Below, piece by piece: positions 16,030 to 24,633 of a stretch of DNA of 64,000 nt. The stretch is from Algivirga pacifica (GTDB taxonomy: Bacteria > Bacteroidota > Bacteroidia > Cytophagales > Flammeovirgaceae), in the NCBI RefSeq assembly GCF_039543525.1, contig NZ_BAABJX010000026.1, positions 62,001 through 126,000 of the forward strand. Direction: 5' to 3'. Position 1 is the first letter of the stretch, and each line of letters begins with the position of its first letter. The position numbers and the translations under genes are program-made. The notes under the pieces are model-generated. The model made no database searches. It saw nothing but the letters and a program-made list of their open reading frames with translations, and was not told the DNA's origin.

Positions 16030-17706
16030 ATGAGAATATATTATTTCATTGTTTCCCTCTTACTCCTGCCGCTTTTCTTACAGGCTCAGAGTGTCTCTCA
16101 ATTGCTTACAAATGTCAGTACTCCTGAAAGCATTGAGAAATTTCCTAACATCCTTCACGGCGCAAGGCACAAGGAACTCATCTTTGCTTCTGATCGTGAA
16201 AACGATACCTTTCAGTTTTATCGTAGTGAGTTTAAACGATCAGAATGGCATAAGCCTGAAGTATTAAAGGTTGCCGACGAACTAGTAAATGTGACCTCTC
16301 CTTTCGTGAGCTACGACCAAAGCATGATCTTGTTTTCTGCCTCCAAGGAAGATGACAACTTCGGGGGTACAGACCTATACTATATCGAGAAATACGGTAA
16401 CCGACTAGGGAAAATCCATAATTTTGGCTCGGTTATCAATAGTGAAGGCAACGAACTATTTCCTAGTCTTTCTGCGGATGGCAAAAGTCTTTACTTCGCT
16501 CGTATTGATGACGACTCTGATTTCATCTCTTTTACGTACACTATTTATGTCGCTCATAAAAACGAGAAAGGTGAATGGCAATCCCCTGTTCCTTTGCCAG
16601 CTCCTGTCAACCTTAACAGTGAAAAAGCCCCTCTGATTCTCGAAGACAATCGAACCTTACTGTACGCAGCAGAAACTAGTAGTGGAAACATGGACTATGA
16701 TGTTTTTGCCAGTGTACTACAACCTGATGGCAGCTGGTCCAATCCTATCGCTTTAGATTTTATCAATACCGATCAGGATGATTATCCTCCATCCATCGAC
16801 CTAAAGGAAAACATGGCCTACTTTATCAAGAATAACGATATCTTTTCTACCGCAATTCCTGATAATGCCCTGCCACAAATAGAGGAAGAAGAAATTCCTG
16901 AGATGATCGCTAGTGTTCGAAATGTGGAAAATACCAATACGGTGGTGATCGATGAATGGGATATGGGAGACCTTGATTTTGACGTTAAGGACTATGTAGA
17001 GGAAATGAAATACTATGCCTTGATCATCGGTGTACAAGATTATCAGGATCAAGGAATACAGGATCTAGAACATCCACTAAGAGATGCCGAGGACATGAAA
17101 AATACCTTGGTCAATCATTATACCTTTGAAGAAGAAAACATCACGGTTGTAAGCAATCCTACCCGTTCAGAGTTGATTCAAGCCTTTGATGGTCTAATGA
17201 GCAAAGTACGTGATATTGATAATGTATTGATCTTTTATGCGGGTCATGGATACTGGGACTCCAAAAAAGAAGTTGGCTATTGGCTTCCCGTTGATGCACA
17301 TCCAAAAAGCAGCAGCAACTGGTTTAGTAATAGCAGACTGAAAGAATACCTGAAAGGACTTCCCGCACAACATACCTTGTTGGTGACTGACGCTTGTTTC
17401 AGTGGCTCTATTTTCCGTACAAGGGCCGCGTTTGCCAGTGCTCCACGTACTATCCGTAAGCGATATGAGCTCCCTAGTCGAAAAGCAATGACCAGTGGTG
17501 CCCTTAAAGAGGTTCCAGATAAAAGTATTTTCTTATCTTACTTAATTAAGCGACTGGAAAATAATCACAATGAATTTCTCCCTGCCGAGCAATTGTTTGA
17601 CAGCATGAAGGATGCGATTATCAACAATAGTGAAAACCTACCACAATATGGTACAGTACACGGAACAGGAGATGAAGGAGGGGATTTTATCTTTATCAAA
17701 CGCTAA
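16030..17706 (+). CDS. Exported PD40 beta-propeller fused to caspase-like (C14) peptidase
   Basis: The 558-residue product starts with a signal peptide (MRIYYFIVSLLLLPLFLQAQ), so it is exported. Residues 30-280 carry several TolB/WD40-like (PD40) blades with repeated phrases such as NELFPSLSADGKSLYFA and DYPPSIDLKENMAYF. A linker rich in acidic residues leads to a caspase-like domain (about 325-558) that starts KYYALIIGVQDYQD. Both catalytic residues are visible: His406 in YAGHG and Cys456 in VTDACFSGS. Orthocaspases cut after Arg or Lys; partner and substrate are unknown here. The order propeller-then-protease suggests that the propeller senses or binds a ligand. It is a single-gene unit, with repeat A3 beginning directly after the stop. 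Confidence 0.88.
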   Translation: MRIYYFIVSLLLLPLFLQAQSVSQLLTNVSTPESIEKFPNILHGARHKELIFASDRENDTFQFYRSEFKRSEWHKPEVLKVADELVNVTSPFVSYDQSMILFSASKEDDNFGGTDLYYIEKYGNRLGKIHNFGSVINSEGNELFPSLSADGKSLYFARIDDDSDFISFTYTIYVAHKNEKGEWQSPVPLPAPVNLNSEKAPLILEDNRTLLYAAETSSGNMDYDVFASVLQPDGSWSNPIALDFINTDQDDYPPSIDLKENMAYFIKNNDIFSTAIPDNALPQIEEEEIPEMIASVRNVENTNTVVIDEWDMGDLDFDVKDYVEEMKYYALIIGVQDYQDQGIQDLEHPLRDAEDMKNTLVNHYTFEEENITVVSNPTRSELIQAFDGLMSKVRDIDNVLIFYAGHGYWDSKKEVGYWLPVDAHPKSSSNWFSNSRLKEYLKGLPAQHTLLVTDACFSGSIFRTRAAFASAPRTIRKRYELPSRKAMTSGALKEVPDKSIFLSYLIKRLENNHNEFLPAEQLFDSMKDAIINNSENLPQYGTVHGTGDEGGDFIFIKR

Positions 17707-17707
17707 T

Positions 17708-17879
17708 GTTGAGGTGGCTTGCGCCACTGGTTGAGCGCTTCGCTGTTGAGAGGAGCTTCGCACGTTGAGATTTTGCAGTACTGCTTTTTCTCAACAGCCC
17801 GAAGGGCTACTCAACGGAGCGAAGCTCCACTCAACAGCACGTAGTGCTACTCAACCAGCGGCGCAATCCGCCTCAACAA
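17708..17879. repeat. TTGAG mini-hairpin array, copy A3 (complete)
   Basis: A full array lies between two convergent genes. It opens with GTTGAGGTGGCTTGCGCCAC and closes with the inverted end module CAGCGGCGCAATCCGCC-TCAAC. Inner modules include GGAGCTTCGCAC, CAGCCCGAAGGGCT, CGGAGCGAAGCTCC and CAGCACGTAGTGCT, each flanked by TTGAG or CTCAAC. It begins two bases after the caspase-gene stop and supplies the last codons of the lysoplasmalogenase gene. Confidence 0.88.
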
Positions 17880-18598
17880 TTTTTCTCTTTTATCAATTTT
17901 AATACCCCTGTCATAATAAGGTATTGGGCTGCAATATAGGTCAGGATAATAAAGTATCCTGCATAGGCAATCTCCGTAAAAAATCGATTGAGGGCAATGA
18001 CACTATCTGAACTCATAAAGAGTAATGCTCCTATAAAAATACGTTGAGCTGCCGCTTTGTTTGGCCCTGTTTTAAGGTTAAAAGCGGTCAAAGCCATACC
18101 CAAAATAGAGGCTTCGTAAAATAACACCGCCACTTTTAACACTTCTCCCATCCCTGGATAGAGTAGCCAATATAATCCTCCTCCTACAATCAGAAACGGA
18201 ATAATCCACCAAGGCTTCTGCTTCAATAAGCCTACTTCCTTCTGTCCTTCATTCAAACGAAGAAAAGTAAAAACATACCAACATTGTGCTACTAGAAAAG
18301 CACCCAAGCCTGTCACAAAAAAGAAAGGATTGACTTGCTGAAACATCAGTAAAACATCTCCCAACCAAGAAAAGAAGAAGGCAAACATCATCCCTAAATA
18401 GATTAAACTAACCCCTCTCCTCCAAAAACGGGTGAAGTAAAGAGAGATCCAAAGCATAATCATCGGTTTGACTATATATTCTACTTCTTCTGGTAGAACC
18501 AATATACGTCTCAACACCTCTCCTATCACGATTAGAAAAAATATAACGTGCCACGCCTTAGACACCTGATAGCGTTTGCTGGTTGTTGTTATAGCCAT
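17873..18598 (-). CDS. YhhN/TMEM86-type lysoplasmalogenase-like membrane protein
   Basis: The 241-residue protein has about eight membrane segments and resembles the YhhN/TMEM86 family, whose animal member hydrolyses lysoplasmalogen. The conserved stretch AFFFSWLGDVLLMF (about 72-85) and the later ALLFMSSDSVIALNRF (about 190-205) contain the family's buried Asp residues. The activity of bacterial members is less certain. The gene ends inside repeat A3: the final Cys codon and the TGA stop come from TTGTTGAGG of the array. The T9SS plug-family gene lies 31 bases upstream on the same strand, so the two may be co-transcribed. Confidence 0.8.
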   Translation of the reverse strand: MAITTTSKRYQVSKAWHVIFFLIVIGEVLRRILVLPEEVEYIVKPMIMLWISLYFTRFWRRGVSLIYLGMMFAFFFSWLGDVLLMFQQVNPFFFVTGLGAFLVAQCWYVFTFLRLNEGQKEVGLLKQKPWWIIPFLIVGGGLYWLLYPGMGEVLKVAVLFYEASILGMALTAFNLKTGPNKAAAQRIFIGALLFMSSDSVIALNRFFTEIAYAGYFIILTYIAAQYLIMTGVLKLIKEKNC

Positions 18599-18629
18599 AA
18601 AATGTGTTGTTTATTTGTTAGTATAATGC

Positions 18630-19958
18630 TTAAAATCGGCGATATCCAATCACCCGATCCGCTCTATCACCGATCTTTCGATAATACACAATGATGTCAT
18701 AGGTATTCTGAGCCAATCGATAGTTTCCTTCTATATAGCCTTCACTTTTCTCCCCCTGATCATAAATGCTATACGCATAATCATACATCCCCTGCTTGAG
18801 AATAGCACTTCCCACATAGATCCCTTTATCGGGTAAATAGGTCATCTTATATTCTTCCTGCAATTTCCAGTCCGTAAACTTCCCCATCAAGTATACATCT
18901 CCTTTCACCTCCTCCATTTTAAGGGTAAAGATCACCTCCATATAATCAGCGTCTGTAGAAAACTGCCTTCTACCCATGACTTGTACAAAGTAACTTCCGT
19001 TGATATCCTGCTGCTGCTGATTGAATGACTTATCTCCCCTTCGTATATCATTATATAAGTAAATTCGCCTCATATTCCCCGCATCAGGAACTTCAATCGT
19101 TCTAACATTCAAGCCACTACCCGTCATACTCCTGAAACCAAATGTTCGAAACTCATTCCCTGCCGGAAATGCATTTTCCATATTGAAGTAATCAAACTCC
19201 ATCACACGATCATTGGTACGAATAAAACGAGGAGGCAAATTGTAAATTGCATTATCCCAACGTTCATTCTGTCGAAGTGTCACCCACACGCTACGGTCTG
19301 GAAAGGGAATCTCCAGGTTACTATAGTTCACTTTAAAGTTCAATTGATGAGTCTCCCAAGTGACTCTTCCTCCTACGGTCTGTGCCACTTCCCCCACAAT
19401 ACTCACTCTATCCTCATATACGACAAAGCGACGAATAAAACGTAAATCGTCTTCGTCTCCCTCCCGATATACTACCAGTAAATAATTCCCAGAACGATTT
19501 AAGGCTGGTAATTGCAATTCATAATGTATATAAGGCACCTCCTCCGACATAGAATACTCATAATCATTAATTCGAAAGGCATTGTATTGATTCCCCATAA
19601 AATCAAAAGAGCTCAAGCCGGATAAAGTCCAATCATGATTACAATGTAAAATCTTTGCCTCATAGTACTCTCCATCCTCTGCTAGTTCATCAAACCGAAG
19701 CAATAGACTCCCTGACTCTCTCACCGAAACGACAGCATCAGCAGTCTCCGCCGGATTGGCTCCACTGTTCGGATTAAAAAGCTGTACCGTTTTAATGGTA
19801 GGCTCATAAATAATATTCTCAGGCAATAGCTCTTTTTTATCCAACCATCCCTGATGATACACAGCCTCTTGCCCTAAAGCATTTTCCAAAGAGAAAAAAA
19901 ACAAGAGGGTTAAAAAGGAACAAAAAGAGAAAACCGTAAAAAATTGTTGTCGGGGCAT
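18630..19958 (-). CDS. Type IX secretion plug-family protein (DUF5103)
   Basis: Using the ATG at 19958, the product is 442 residues and starts with a hydrophobic signal (PRQQFFTVFSFCSFLTLLFF). An upstream in-frame ATG at 20063 would place 35 unrelated residues before the signal and is rejected. The sequence matches DUF5103, now described as the T9SS plug family: LLLRFDELAEDGEYYEAKILHC is near residue 90, followed by beta-rich domains and a C-terminal immunoglobulin-like fold. The plug is known to close the SprA translocon from the periplasmic side. The other core T9SS genes are not in this window, which is normal because they are scattered. Confidence 0.82.
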   Translation of the reverse strand: MPRQQFFTVFSFCSFLTLLFFFSLENALGQEAVYHQGWLDKKELLPENIIYEPTIKTVQLFNPNSGANPAETADAVVSVRESGSLLLRFDELAEDGEYYEAKILHCNHDWTLSGLSSFDFMGNQYNAFRINDYEYSMSEEVPYIHYELQLPALNRSGNYLLVVYREGDEDDLRFIRRFVVYEDRVSIVGEVAQTVGGRVTWETHQLNFKVNYSNLEIPFPDRSVWVTLRQNERWDNAIYNLPPRFIRTNDRVMEFDYFNMENAFPAGNEFRTFGFRSMTGSGLNVRTIEVPDAGNMRRIYLYNDIRRGDKSFNQQQQDINGSYFVQVMGRRQFSTDADYMEVIFTLKMEEVKGDVYLMGKFTDWKLQEEYKMTYLPDKGIYVGSAILKQGMYDYAYSIYDQGEKSEGYIEGNYRLAQNTYDIIVYYRKIGDRADRVIGYRRF

Positions 19959-20062
19959 AGTATAAAAGAATAATTCAACATTTGAAAAAACAATATAAGA
20001 AAAATCATATTGAAAAATTTGTATTTTATGGGGGAGAACAATGGTTCTGTTACAAGGAAACA

Positions 20063-20181
20063 TAGGGCGACCATGTGGGGTCTGCCTATTGTTTAATGTT
20101 CAATATACTTTGTAACCCTGGGCGACCACAAGAGTCGCCCCTACACCTTTTACCTTTTACCTTTTACCTTTTACCTTAAAC
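20063..20181. promoter_or_regulatory. Upstream region of tryptophan dioxygenase with palindrome and heptamer tract
   Basis: A degenerate GGGCGACC element lies around 20066-20090, a clean one at 20120-20140, and a (CCTTTTA)-type 7-bp tandem repeat at 20146-20176. The heptamer tract ends five bases before the ATG at 20182, so it occupies the ribosome-binding region. No purine-rich Shine-Dalgarno is seen, as is usual in Bacteroidota. The same palindrome-plus-heptamer combination precedes the phosphotransferase gene at 27634. Confidence 0.75.
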
Positions 20182-21150
20182 ATGGATAATCAATCAATCG
20201 ACCCAAAAATTGTTGAGCAAGTCAGTAAGCTACAAGAAAAATACGAGGCCATGGGACAAGACCTTTCCTCTTATCTGGATGGCTTACTCTATTCCAATTA
20301 CCTGACCTATTGGGACTATATTCATCTGGATACATTATTGAGTCTACAAAACCCTCGTACTGACTTTCCTGATGAGGAAATCTTTATCATGTATCATCAA
20401 ATCACGGAGCTTTACTTTAAGCTAATTATACATGAACTGAAACAGATCAGCACACAAGGGGATGGTATCACCGATAGCTTCTTTCTTAAAAGGATACAAC
20501 GAATCAACCGCTACTTTCTGCATCTATGCGATTCCTTTGAAGTTATGATCGATGGTATGGATAAGGAGCAGTTCTTGAAATACCGTATGGCCCTTCTCCC
20601 TGCCAGTGGGTTTCAGTCAGTACAATACCGTAAGATAGAAGTCATGAGTACTGATTTTATTTATTTGGTAGATCACGCCTATAAGGAAGAATTATCACAA
20701 AATACTTCTATTGAAAAACAGTTTGCACATATTTATTGGCAACAGGGAGCTACCGAACTCGCTACCGGAAAACAAACTCTCACCCTAAAAATGTTCATGC
20801 GCAAATACCGGGATGATTTAATTCAACTGGGCAAGGATATGCAAGCATGTAACCTCTGGAGACTGTATCAGGAACACTTACAGGACACTCCTCTTCAGCA
20901 AGAAATCGTTGTTGCCTTACGCAGCTACGATCAGCTCGCCAATATCAATTGGCCGCTTTCTCACTATAAATCCGCAGTGCGCTATTTACATGCAGAGCCT
21001 AAAGATATCGCAGCTACGGGAGGTACCAATTGGCAAAAATATCTTCCTCCAAGATTCCAAAAGCGCTCCTTCTTTCCCGACTTGTGGAGTGAAGAAGAAA
21101 AACAAGAGTGGGGCAAAGCTTATGTTATGGAGGTAATAGGTAAGAAGTAA
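20182..21150 (+). CDS. kynA: Tryptophan 2,3-dioxygenase
   Basis: The 322-residue haem enzyme opens the indole ring of L-tryptophan to give N-formylkynurenine, the first step of the kynurenine route. The signature EIFIMYHQITELYFKLIIHE (about 75-94) and LPASGFQSVQYRKIEVMS (about 139-156) are visible; the first includes substrate-pocket residues. Length is slightly longer than the compact bacterial enzymes of about 300 residues. It is cytoplasmic and tetrameric in known cases. No other kynurenine-pathway gene is nearby. The gene is sandwiched between two 7-bp tandem tracts of the same unit, one ending five bases before the start and one beginning about 20 bases after the stop. Confidence 0.95.
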   Translation: MDNQSIDPKIVEQVSKLQEKYEAMGQDLSSYLDGLLYSNYLTYWDYIHLDTLLSLQNPRTDFPDEEIFIMYHQITELYFKLIIHELKQISTQGDGITDSFFLKRIQRINRYFLHLCDSFEVMIDGMDKEQFLKYRMALLPASGFQSVQYRKIEVMSTDFIYLVDHAYKEELSQNTSIEKQFAHIYWQQGATELATGKQTLTLKMFMRKYRDDLIQLGKDMQACNLWRLYQEHLQDTPLQQEIVVALRSYDQLANINWPLSHYKSAVRYLHAEPKDIAATGGTNWQKYLPPRFQKRSFFPDLWSEEEKQEWGKAYVMEVIGKK

Positions 21151-21168
21151 GAGGTAAAAAGTAAAATC

Positions 21169-21221
21169 ACCTTTTACCTTTTACCTTTTACCTTTTACCT
21201 TTTACCTTTTACCTTTTACCT
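21169..21221. repeat. Heptanucleotide tandem repeat (ACCTTTT), about 7.5 copies
   Basis: A nearly perfect tract of a 7-bp unit lies just after the dioxygenase stop codon. It is the same unit as at 20146-20176 and 27602-27630. Confidence 0.92.
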
Positions 21222-21238
21222 CAAAAAAATATCTTTTT

Positions 21239-21256
21239 TGTTATGCATGCATAACA
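21239..21256. promoter_or_regulatory. 18-bp perfect palindrome, candidate operator
   Basis: TGTTATGCATGCATAACA is its own reverse complement and has no poly-T tail, so it looks like a dimeric regulator site rather than a terminator. It lies about 160 bases before the iron-sulfur gene at 21419. A TACATTTG -7-like box follows at 21266-21273. Confidence 0.45.
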
Positions 21257-21418
21257 TTTTTTATTTACATTTGATTACAATTATGTAACATGGTAATATT
21301 TTATCTCCTTTTAACCATAGGAATATTACCTTACCTCCGTTACAATAGTACTTATTGGAGTACTGCTATACTCCCGTAAGAATTTCATCATTTATACCAA
21401 CAAACAACACACACAAAT

Positions 21419-22759
21419 ATGGAGAACCCTATTCAAATTGCTCAGCAAGCGCTTTTTGTGCTTGTCTTGGGTGCTGCAGGATATCTACTTTTTAAAAGAG
21501 GTAGCTTCATTAGACGCAATATCTTGCTTGGGAAGGAGGTTGAGCAACCGGGAGACAAAGGGGCTCGCATCCGCAATACAATATTGATTGCTTTCGGACA
21601 AAAGAAAATGTTCGAACGCCCACTGGCCGGCATCATGCACTTCACGATTTACGCTGGTTTCTTATTGATTAACTTAGAAGTACTGGAAATTGTCCTGGAT
21701 GGGCTATTGGGAACGCACCGTCTTTTTGCTGGCATTTTTGGCGATTTTTATTCCTTTCTGATCAACTTCTTTGAAACCATCGCTTTATTGGTTGTTTTGG
21801 CCTGTGTCGCATTCTTGGCTAGAAGAAATATCATGCGTTTACCACGTTTCCACAAACCGGAAATGAAAGGATGGCCAACCTCTGATGCCAATATCATTCT
21901 GATATGGGAGATTGTACTGATGTTTGCCCTGTATACTATGAATGCTACCGACAGTATTCTTCAAAGCCGTGGTGCTGAACATTACCCCGTTGTTGGAGAG
22001 TTTGCTATTAGCCAGTCATTGATTCCGCTTTATCAAGGACTTTCTAACACGGTACTGATTGCTGTGGAACGTACTGCTTGGTGGATGCATATTATTGGTA
22101 TCATGGCTTTTGCGGTATACATTACTTACTCTAAGCATTTACACATCTTCCTGGCATTCCCTAATACCTACTTCGCAAACCTGGAAGCAAAAGGGAAAAT
22201 GAAAAACATGGACTCAGTCACCAATGAGGTTAAACTTATGATGGGACTTCCTGCTGAAGAAGGTAATGAAGAGGAAGAAGTCGGTACGTTTGGAGCCAAA
22301 GACGTACAGGACCTTACTTGGGTCAATGTTCTTAATGCCTATAGCTGTACCGAATGTGGTCGTTGTACCTCTGTTTGTCCAGCCAACCTTACGGGCAAAA
22401 AACTTTCTCCTCGAAAAATCATGATGGATACAAGAGATCGTGCCGAGGAAATTGGTAAGAATATAGACCAACATGGGGAAGGACACGACGATGGTAAAGC
22501 ACTTTACGGAGACTATATCAGCAAGGAAGAGCTAATGGCTTGTACTTCTTGTAATGCCTGTGTTGATGCCTGTCCTATCAATATCGACCCACTATCAATC
22601 ATCCTGGATATGAGAAGATATGTAGCCATGGAAGAGTCAGGTACTCCTATGGAGTGGAATGCGATGTTCCAGAATATTGAGAACAACCAAGCACCTTGGG
22701 CTTTCCCTCCAACGGATCGCTTCAAATGGGCAGACGAAATCAAATCTGTAAAAAGCTAA
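21419..22759 (+). CDS. Membrane-bound iron-sulfur oxidoreductase subunit (HdrD/NarI-like N-terminus)
   Basis: The 446-residue protein begins with about five membrane segments (to residue 240), resembling the haem b-binding gamma subunits of respiratory enzymes. A C-terminal ferredoxin-like domain carries two 4Fe-4S motifs, CTECGRCTSVCPA near 310 and CTSCNACVDACPI near 376. It probably passes electrons between the quinone pool and a soluble partner. The likely partner is the CCG-domain protein encoded next (23019), together resembling HdrDE or DsrMK-like modules. The gene pair is interrupted by repeat A4. A palindromic candidate operator lies upstream at 21239. The physiological donor is unknown. 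Confidence 0.88.
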   Translation: MENPIQIAQQALFVLVLGAAGYLLFKRGSFIRRNILLGKEVEQPGDKGARIRNTILIAFGQKKMFERPLAGIMHFTIYAGFLLINLEVLEIVLDGLLGTHRLFAGIFGDFYSFLINFFETIALLVVLACVAFLARRNIMRLPRFHKPEMKGWPTSDANIILIWEIVLMFALYTMNATDSILQSRGAEHYPVVGEFAISQSLIPLYQGLSNTVLIAVERTAWWMHIIGIMAFAVYITYSKHLHIFLAFPNTYFANLEAKGKMKNMDSVTNEVKLMMGLPAEEGNEEEEVGTFGAKDVQDLTWVNVLNAYSCTECGRCTSVCPANLTGKKLSPRKIMMDTRDRAEEIGKNIDQHGEGHDDGKALYGDYISKEELMACTSCNACVDACPINIDPLSIILDMRRYVAMEESGTPMEWNAMFQNIENNQAPWAFPPTDRFKWADEIKSVKS

Positions 22760-22763
22760 CCTA

Positions 22764-22990
22764 TGTTGAGGCGGCTTACGCCGCTGGTTGAGTGGCACTG
22801 CGTGCCGTTGAGTGGAGCTTCGCTCCGTTGAGCATTAGCTCTAATATAAGTAAATCAGCCTTTCATCACCTTTGAGCATATAAGTGGAGCTTTGCTCCAT
22901 TGAGCGCCGGCACTACCGTAAAACTCAACGGAGCGAAGCTCCACTCAACAGTGCGAAGCACTTCTCAACGGCACGTAGTGCCACTCAACC
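22764..22990. repeat. TTGAG mini-hairpin array, copy A4 (between tandem genes)
   Basis: The array begins five bases after the stop with GTTGAGGCGGCTTACGCCGC and continues with GGCACTGCGTGCC and GGAGCTTCGCTCC modules. A 60-base unrelated stretch comes next, then the inverted half (CGGAGCGAAGCTCC, CAGTGCGAAGCACT, CGGCACGTAGTGCC). The closing GCGGC end module is missing. It sits inside what should be a two-gene operon. Confidence 0.88.
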
Positions 22991-23018
22991 AAATATTAAT
23001 TGACAAGCAAATAAACAT

Positions 23019-23816
23019 ATGGAAAATACCAATATATCAATCCCTACTATGGCCGAAATGGCTGCAGCAGGTAAAGAACCAGAAGTATTATTTTGGGTAG
23101 GATGTGCGGGATCTTTTGATGACCGTTACAAAAGAGTGACCACTGCCTTTGTAAAAATATTGAATGGTGCAGGCATCAACTTCGCTGTACTTGGTCCTGA
23201 GGAGTCATGTACCGGAGATCCTGCTCGCCGCGCTGGAAATGAGTTTCTTTTCCAGATGCAAGCCATGACTAACATTGAAACCCTGAATGCGTACAATGTT
23301 AAGCGTATCGTTACGGCTTGCCCTCACTGCTTCAATACCATTAAAAATGAATATCCAGCCTTAGGAGGTAATTACGAGGTAGTACACCACTCCACTTACC
23401 TTCAAGAGTTGATTGACGCTGGAAAAGTAAAAATGCAGGAAGGAGGAGAGTTCAAGGGTAAAAAGATTACGTATCATGACTCTTGCTACCTGGGACGTGC
23501 CAATGATGTTTATGAAGCTCCTCGAAAAGTTTTGGAGGCACTAGATGCCGACTTGGTAGAGATGAAACGCTGTAAAACAAAAGGCCTTTGCTGTGGAGCC
23601 GGTGGTGCACAAATGTTCAAGGAAGCCGAAAGTGGCGACAAGGAAATCAATATTGAGCGTACAGAAGAAGCACTGAAAACAGGTGCTAAAGTAATTGCTG
23701 CAGCTTGTCCTTTCTGTATGACCATGATGACTGATGGTGTAAAGAACAAAGAAAAAGAGCAGGAAGTCCAAGTTCTGGATATTGCTGAACTAATCGCAAT
23801 ACAACAGGAAAAGTAA
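23019..23816 (+). CDS. CCG-domain iron-sulfur protein (HdrB/GlpC-like)
   Basis: The 265-residue soluble protein carries two cysteine-rich CCG domains. The first has TACPHCFNTIKNEYP near residue 100, and the second has GLCCGAGGAQMF near 190 with CPFCMTMM near 230. Such domains bind a noncubane or 4Fe-4S cluster in heterodisulfide reductase subunit B, and related proteins act in lactate or glycerol-3-phosphate oxidation. With the membrane subunit upstream it should form a quinone-linked electron-transfer complex. No FAD/FMN dehydrogenase gene is adjacent, so the substrate is open. The start at 23019 gives MENTNISIPTMAEMAA. A strong terminator follows at 23843-23872. Confidence 0.9.
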   Translation: MENTNISIPTMAEMAAAGKEPEVLFWVGCAGSFDDRYKRVTTAFVKILNGAGINFAVLGPEESCTGDPARRAGNEFLFQMQAMTNIETLNAYNVKRIVTACPHCFNTIKNEYPALGGNYEVVHHSTYLQELIDAGKVKMQEGGEFKGKKITYHDSCYLGRANDVYEAPRKVLEALDADLVEMKRCKTKGLCCGAGGAQMFKEAESGDKEINIERTEEALKTGAKVIAAACPFCMTMMTDGVKNKEKEQEVQVLDIAELIAIQQEK

Positions 23817-23842
23817 CCGATAATAGATAAGAAGTAATCCGT

Positions 23843-23872
23843 AAGGGCACGAACATTCGTGCCCTTTTTTCG
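23843..23872 (+). terminator. Terminator of the iron-sulfur gene pair
   Basis: AAGGGCACGAA and TTCGTGCCCTT form a perfect stem with a short loop, followed by T residues. It lies about 27 bases after the stop codon. Confidence 0.93.
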
Positions 23873-24135
23873 TCTCCGAATATTTTATTTTGTGCTACCT
23901 CCCACTACCTTTGCCTAGTGGTTTAAGGAAGAAAGAAGAAGGAAGAAGGAATAAGAATTTATGGAGACAGTTATTATCCTTCATCCTTCACCCTTTATCC
24001 TTAAACCGGCTGAAAATAGCACTTAGCTATAAGTTTACTTAGCAATCAGCCCACGAGTTTTATAAACAAATTGGAAAAGTAAACTGTTTCACTTAGAAAC
24101 AGATAGCTTATATTTTATTAGTTGATCAAGAACAT
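23873..24135. other. Intergenic region with degenerate heptamer tracts
   Basis: Two blocks of 7-bp periodic sequence are visible: a purine tract of GGAAGAA-type units around 23926-23951, and (ATCCTTC)-type units around 23976-24004. The sequence then becomes A/T-rich up to the next start; the promoter for 24136 should be there but was not identified. Confidence 0.6.
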
Positions 24136-24633
24136 ATGTATATCGCATTCGAAAATATTCCTAACCATTCCCGTATCTGGGTATACCAATCCAGTAGAGT
24201 ATTCTCTTCTGATGAGCAAAAAGGCATTGCACAACTATTGGAAAACTTCATCAACCAATGGGACACACATGGTACAGCCTTAAAAGGTAGCTTTGAGATT
24301 ATCAAAGATCGATTTATTATTCTGGCAGTAGATCAAGAGCACCATGCCCCATCAGGATGTTCTATAGATAAGTCTGTCGCCATTATCAAAGCGATTGAGG
24401 AGCAGTTGAACGTGCAGTTATTTAGTCGAACAGAGGTTGCTGTAGAAACAAATAATGGATTGGAAATTATCCCAATGATGGGGCTAAAAAAAGCGGTAGA
24501 AGATGGCTTGATTTCCTCAGAAACACCTGTATATGATAACACTATACAAAATGTCGCCCAATATCGAGAAGAATGGCCTAAAGCATTAAATAATACCTGG
24601 CTAAAGCGTTACCTTCCAAAGGCAGTTCAATAA
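24136..24633 (+). CDS. Conserved Bacteroidota protein of unknown function
   Basis: The 165-residue cytoplasmic protein has no signal or membrane segment. It begins MYIAFENIPNHSRIWVYQSS and has a compact alpha/beta composition; FENFINQW-like helices and the central HHAPSGCSIDKSVAIIKAIE stand out. From memory, similar proteins are widespread in Bacteroidota and are often labelled 'ABC transporter ATPase', but no Walker A or ABC signature is present, so that label is not supported. The stretch with Gly-Cys-Ser-Ile-Asp-Lys could be an active or binding site; this is speculation. It is a single gene with its own promoter region. Confidence 0.75.
   Translation: MYIAFENIPNHSRIWVYQSSRVFSSDEQKGIAQLLENFINQWDTHGTALKGSFEIIKDRFIILAVDQEHHAPSGCSIDKSVAIIKAIEEQLNVQLFSRTEVAVETNNGLEIIPMMGLKKAVEDGLISSETPVYDNTIQNVAQYREEWPKALNNTWLKRYLPKAVQ

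Noticed and set aside
24136..24633. 'ABC transporter ATPase' label often given to this family
   Set aside because: No Walker A, Walker B or ABC signature is present; kept as unknown function.
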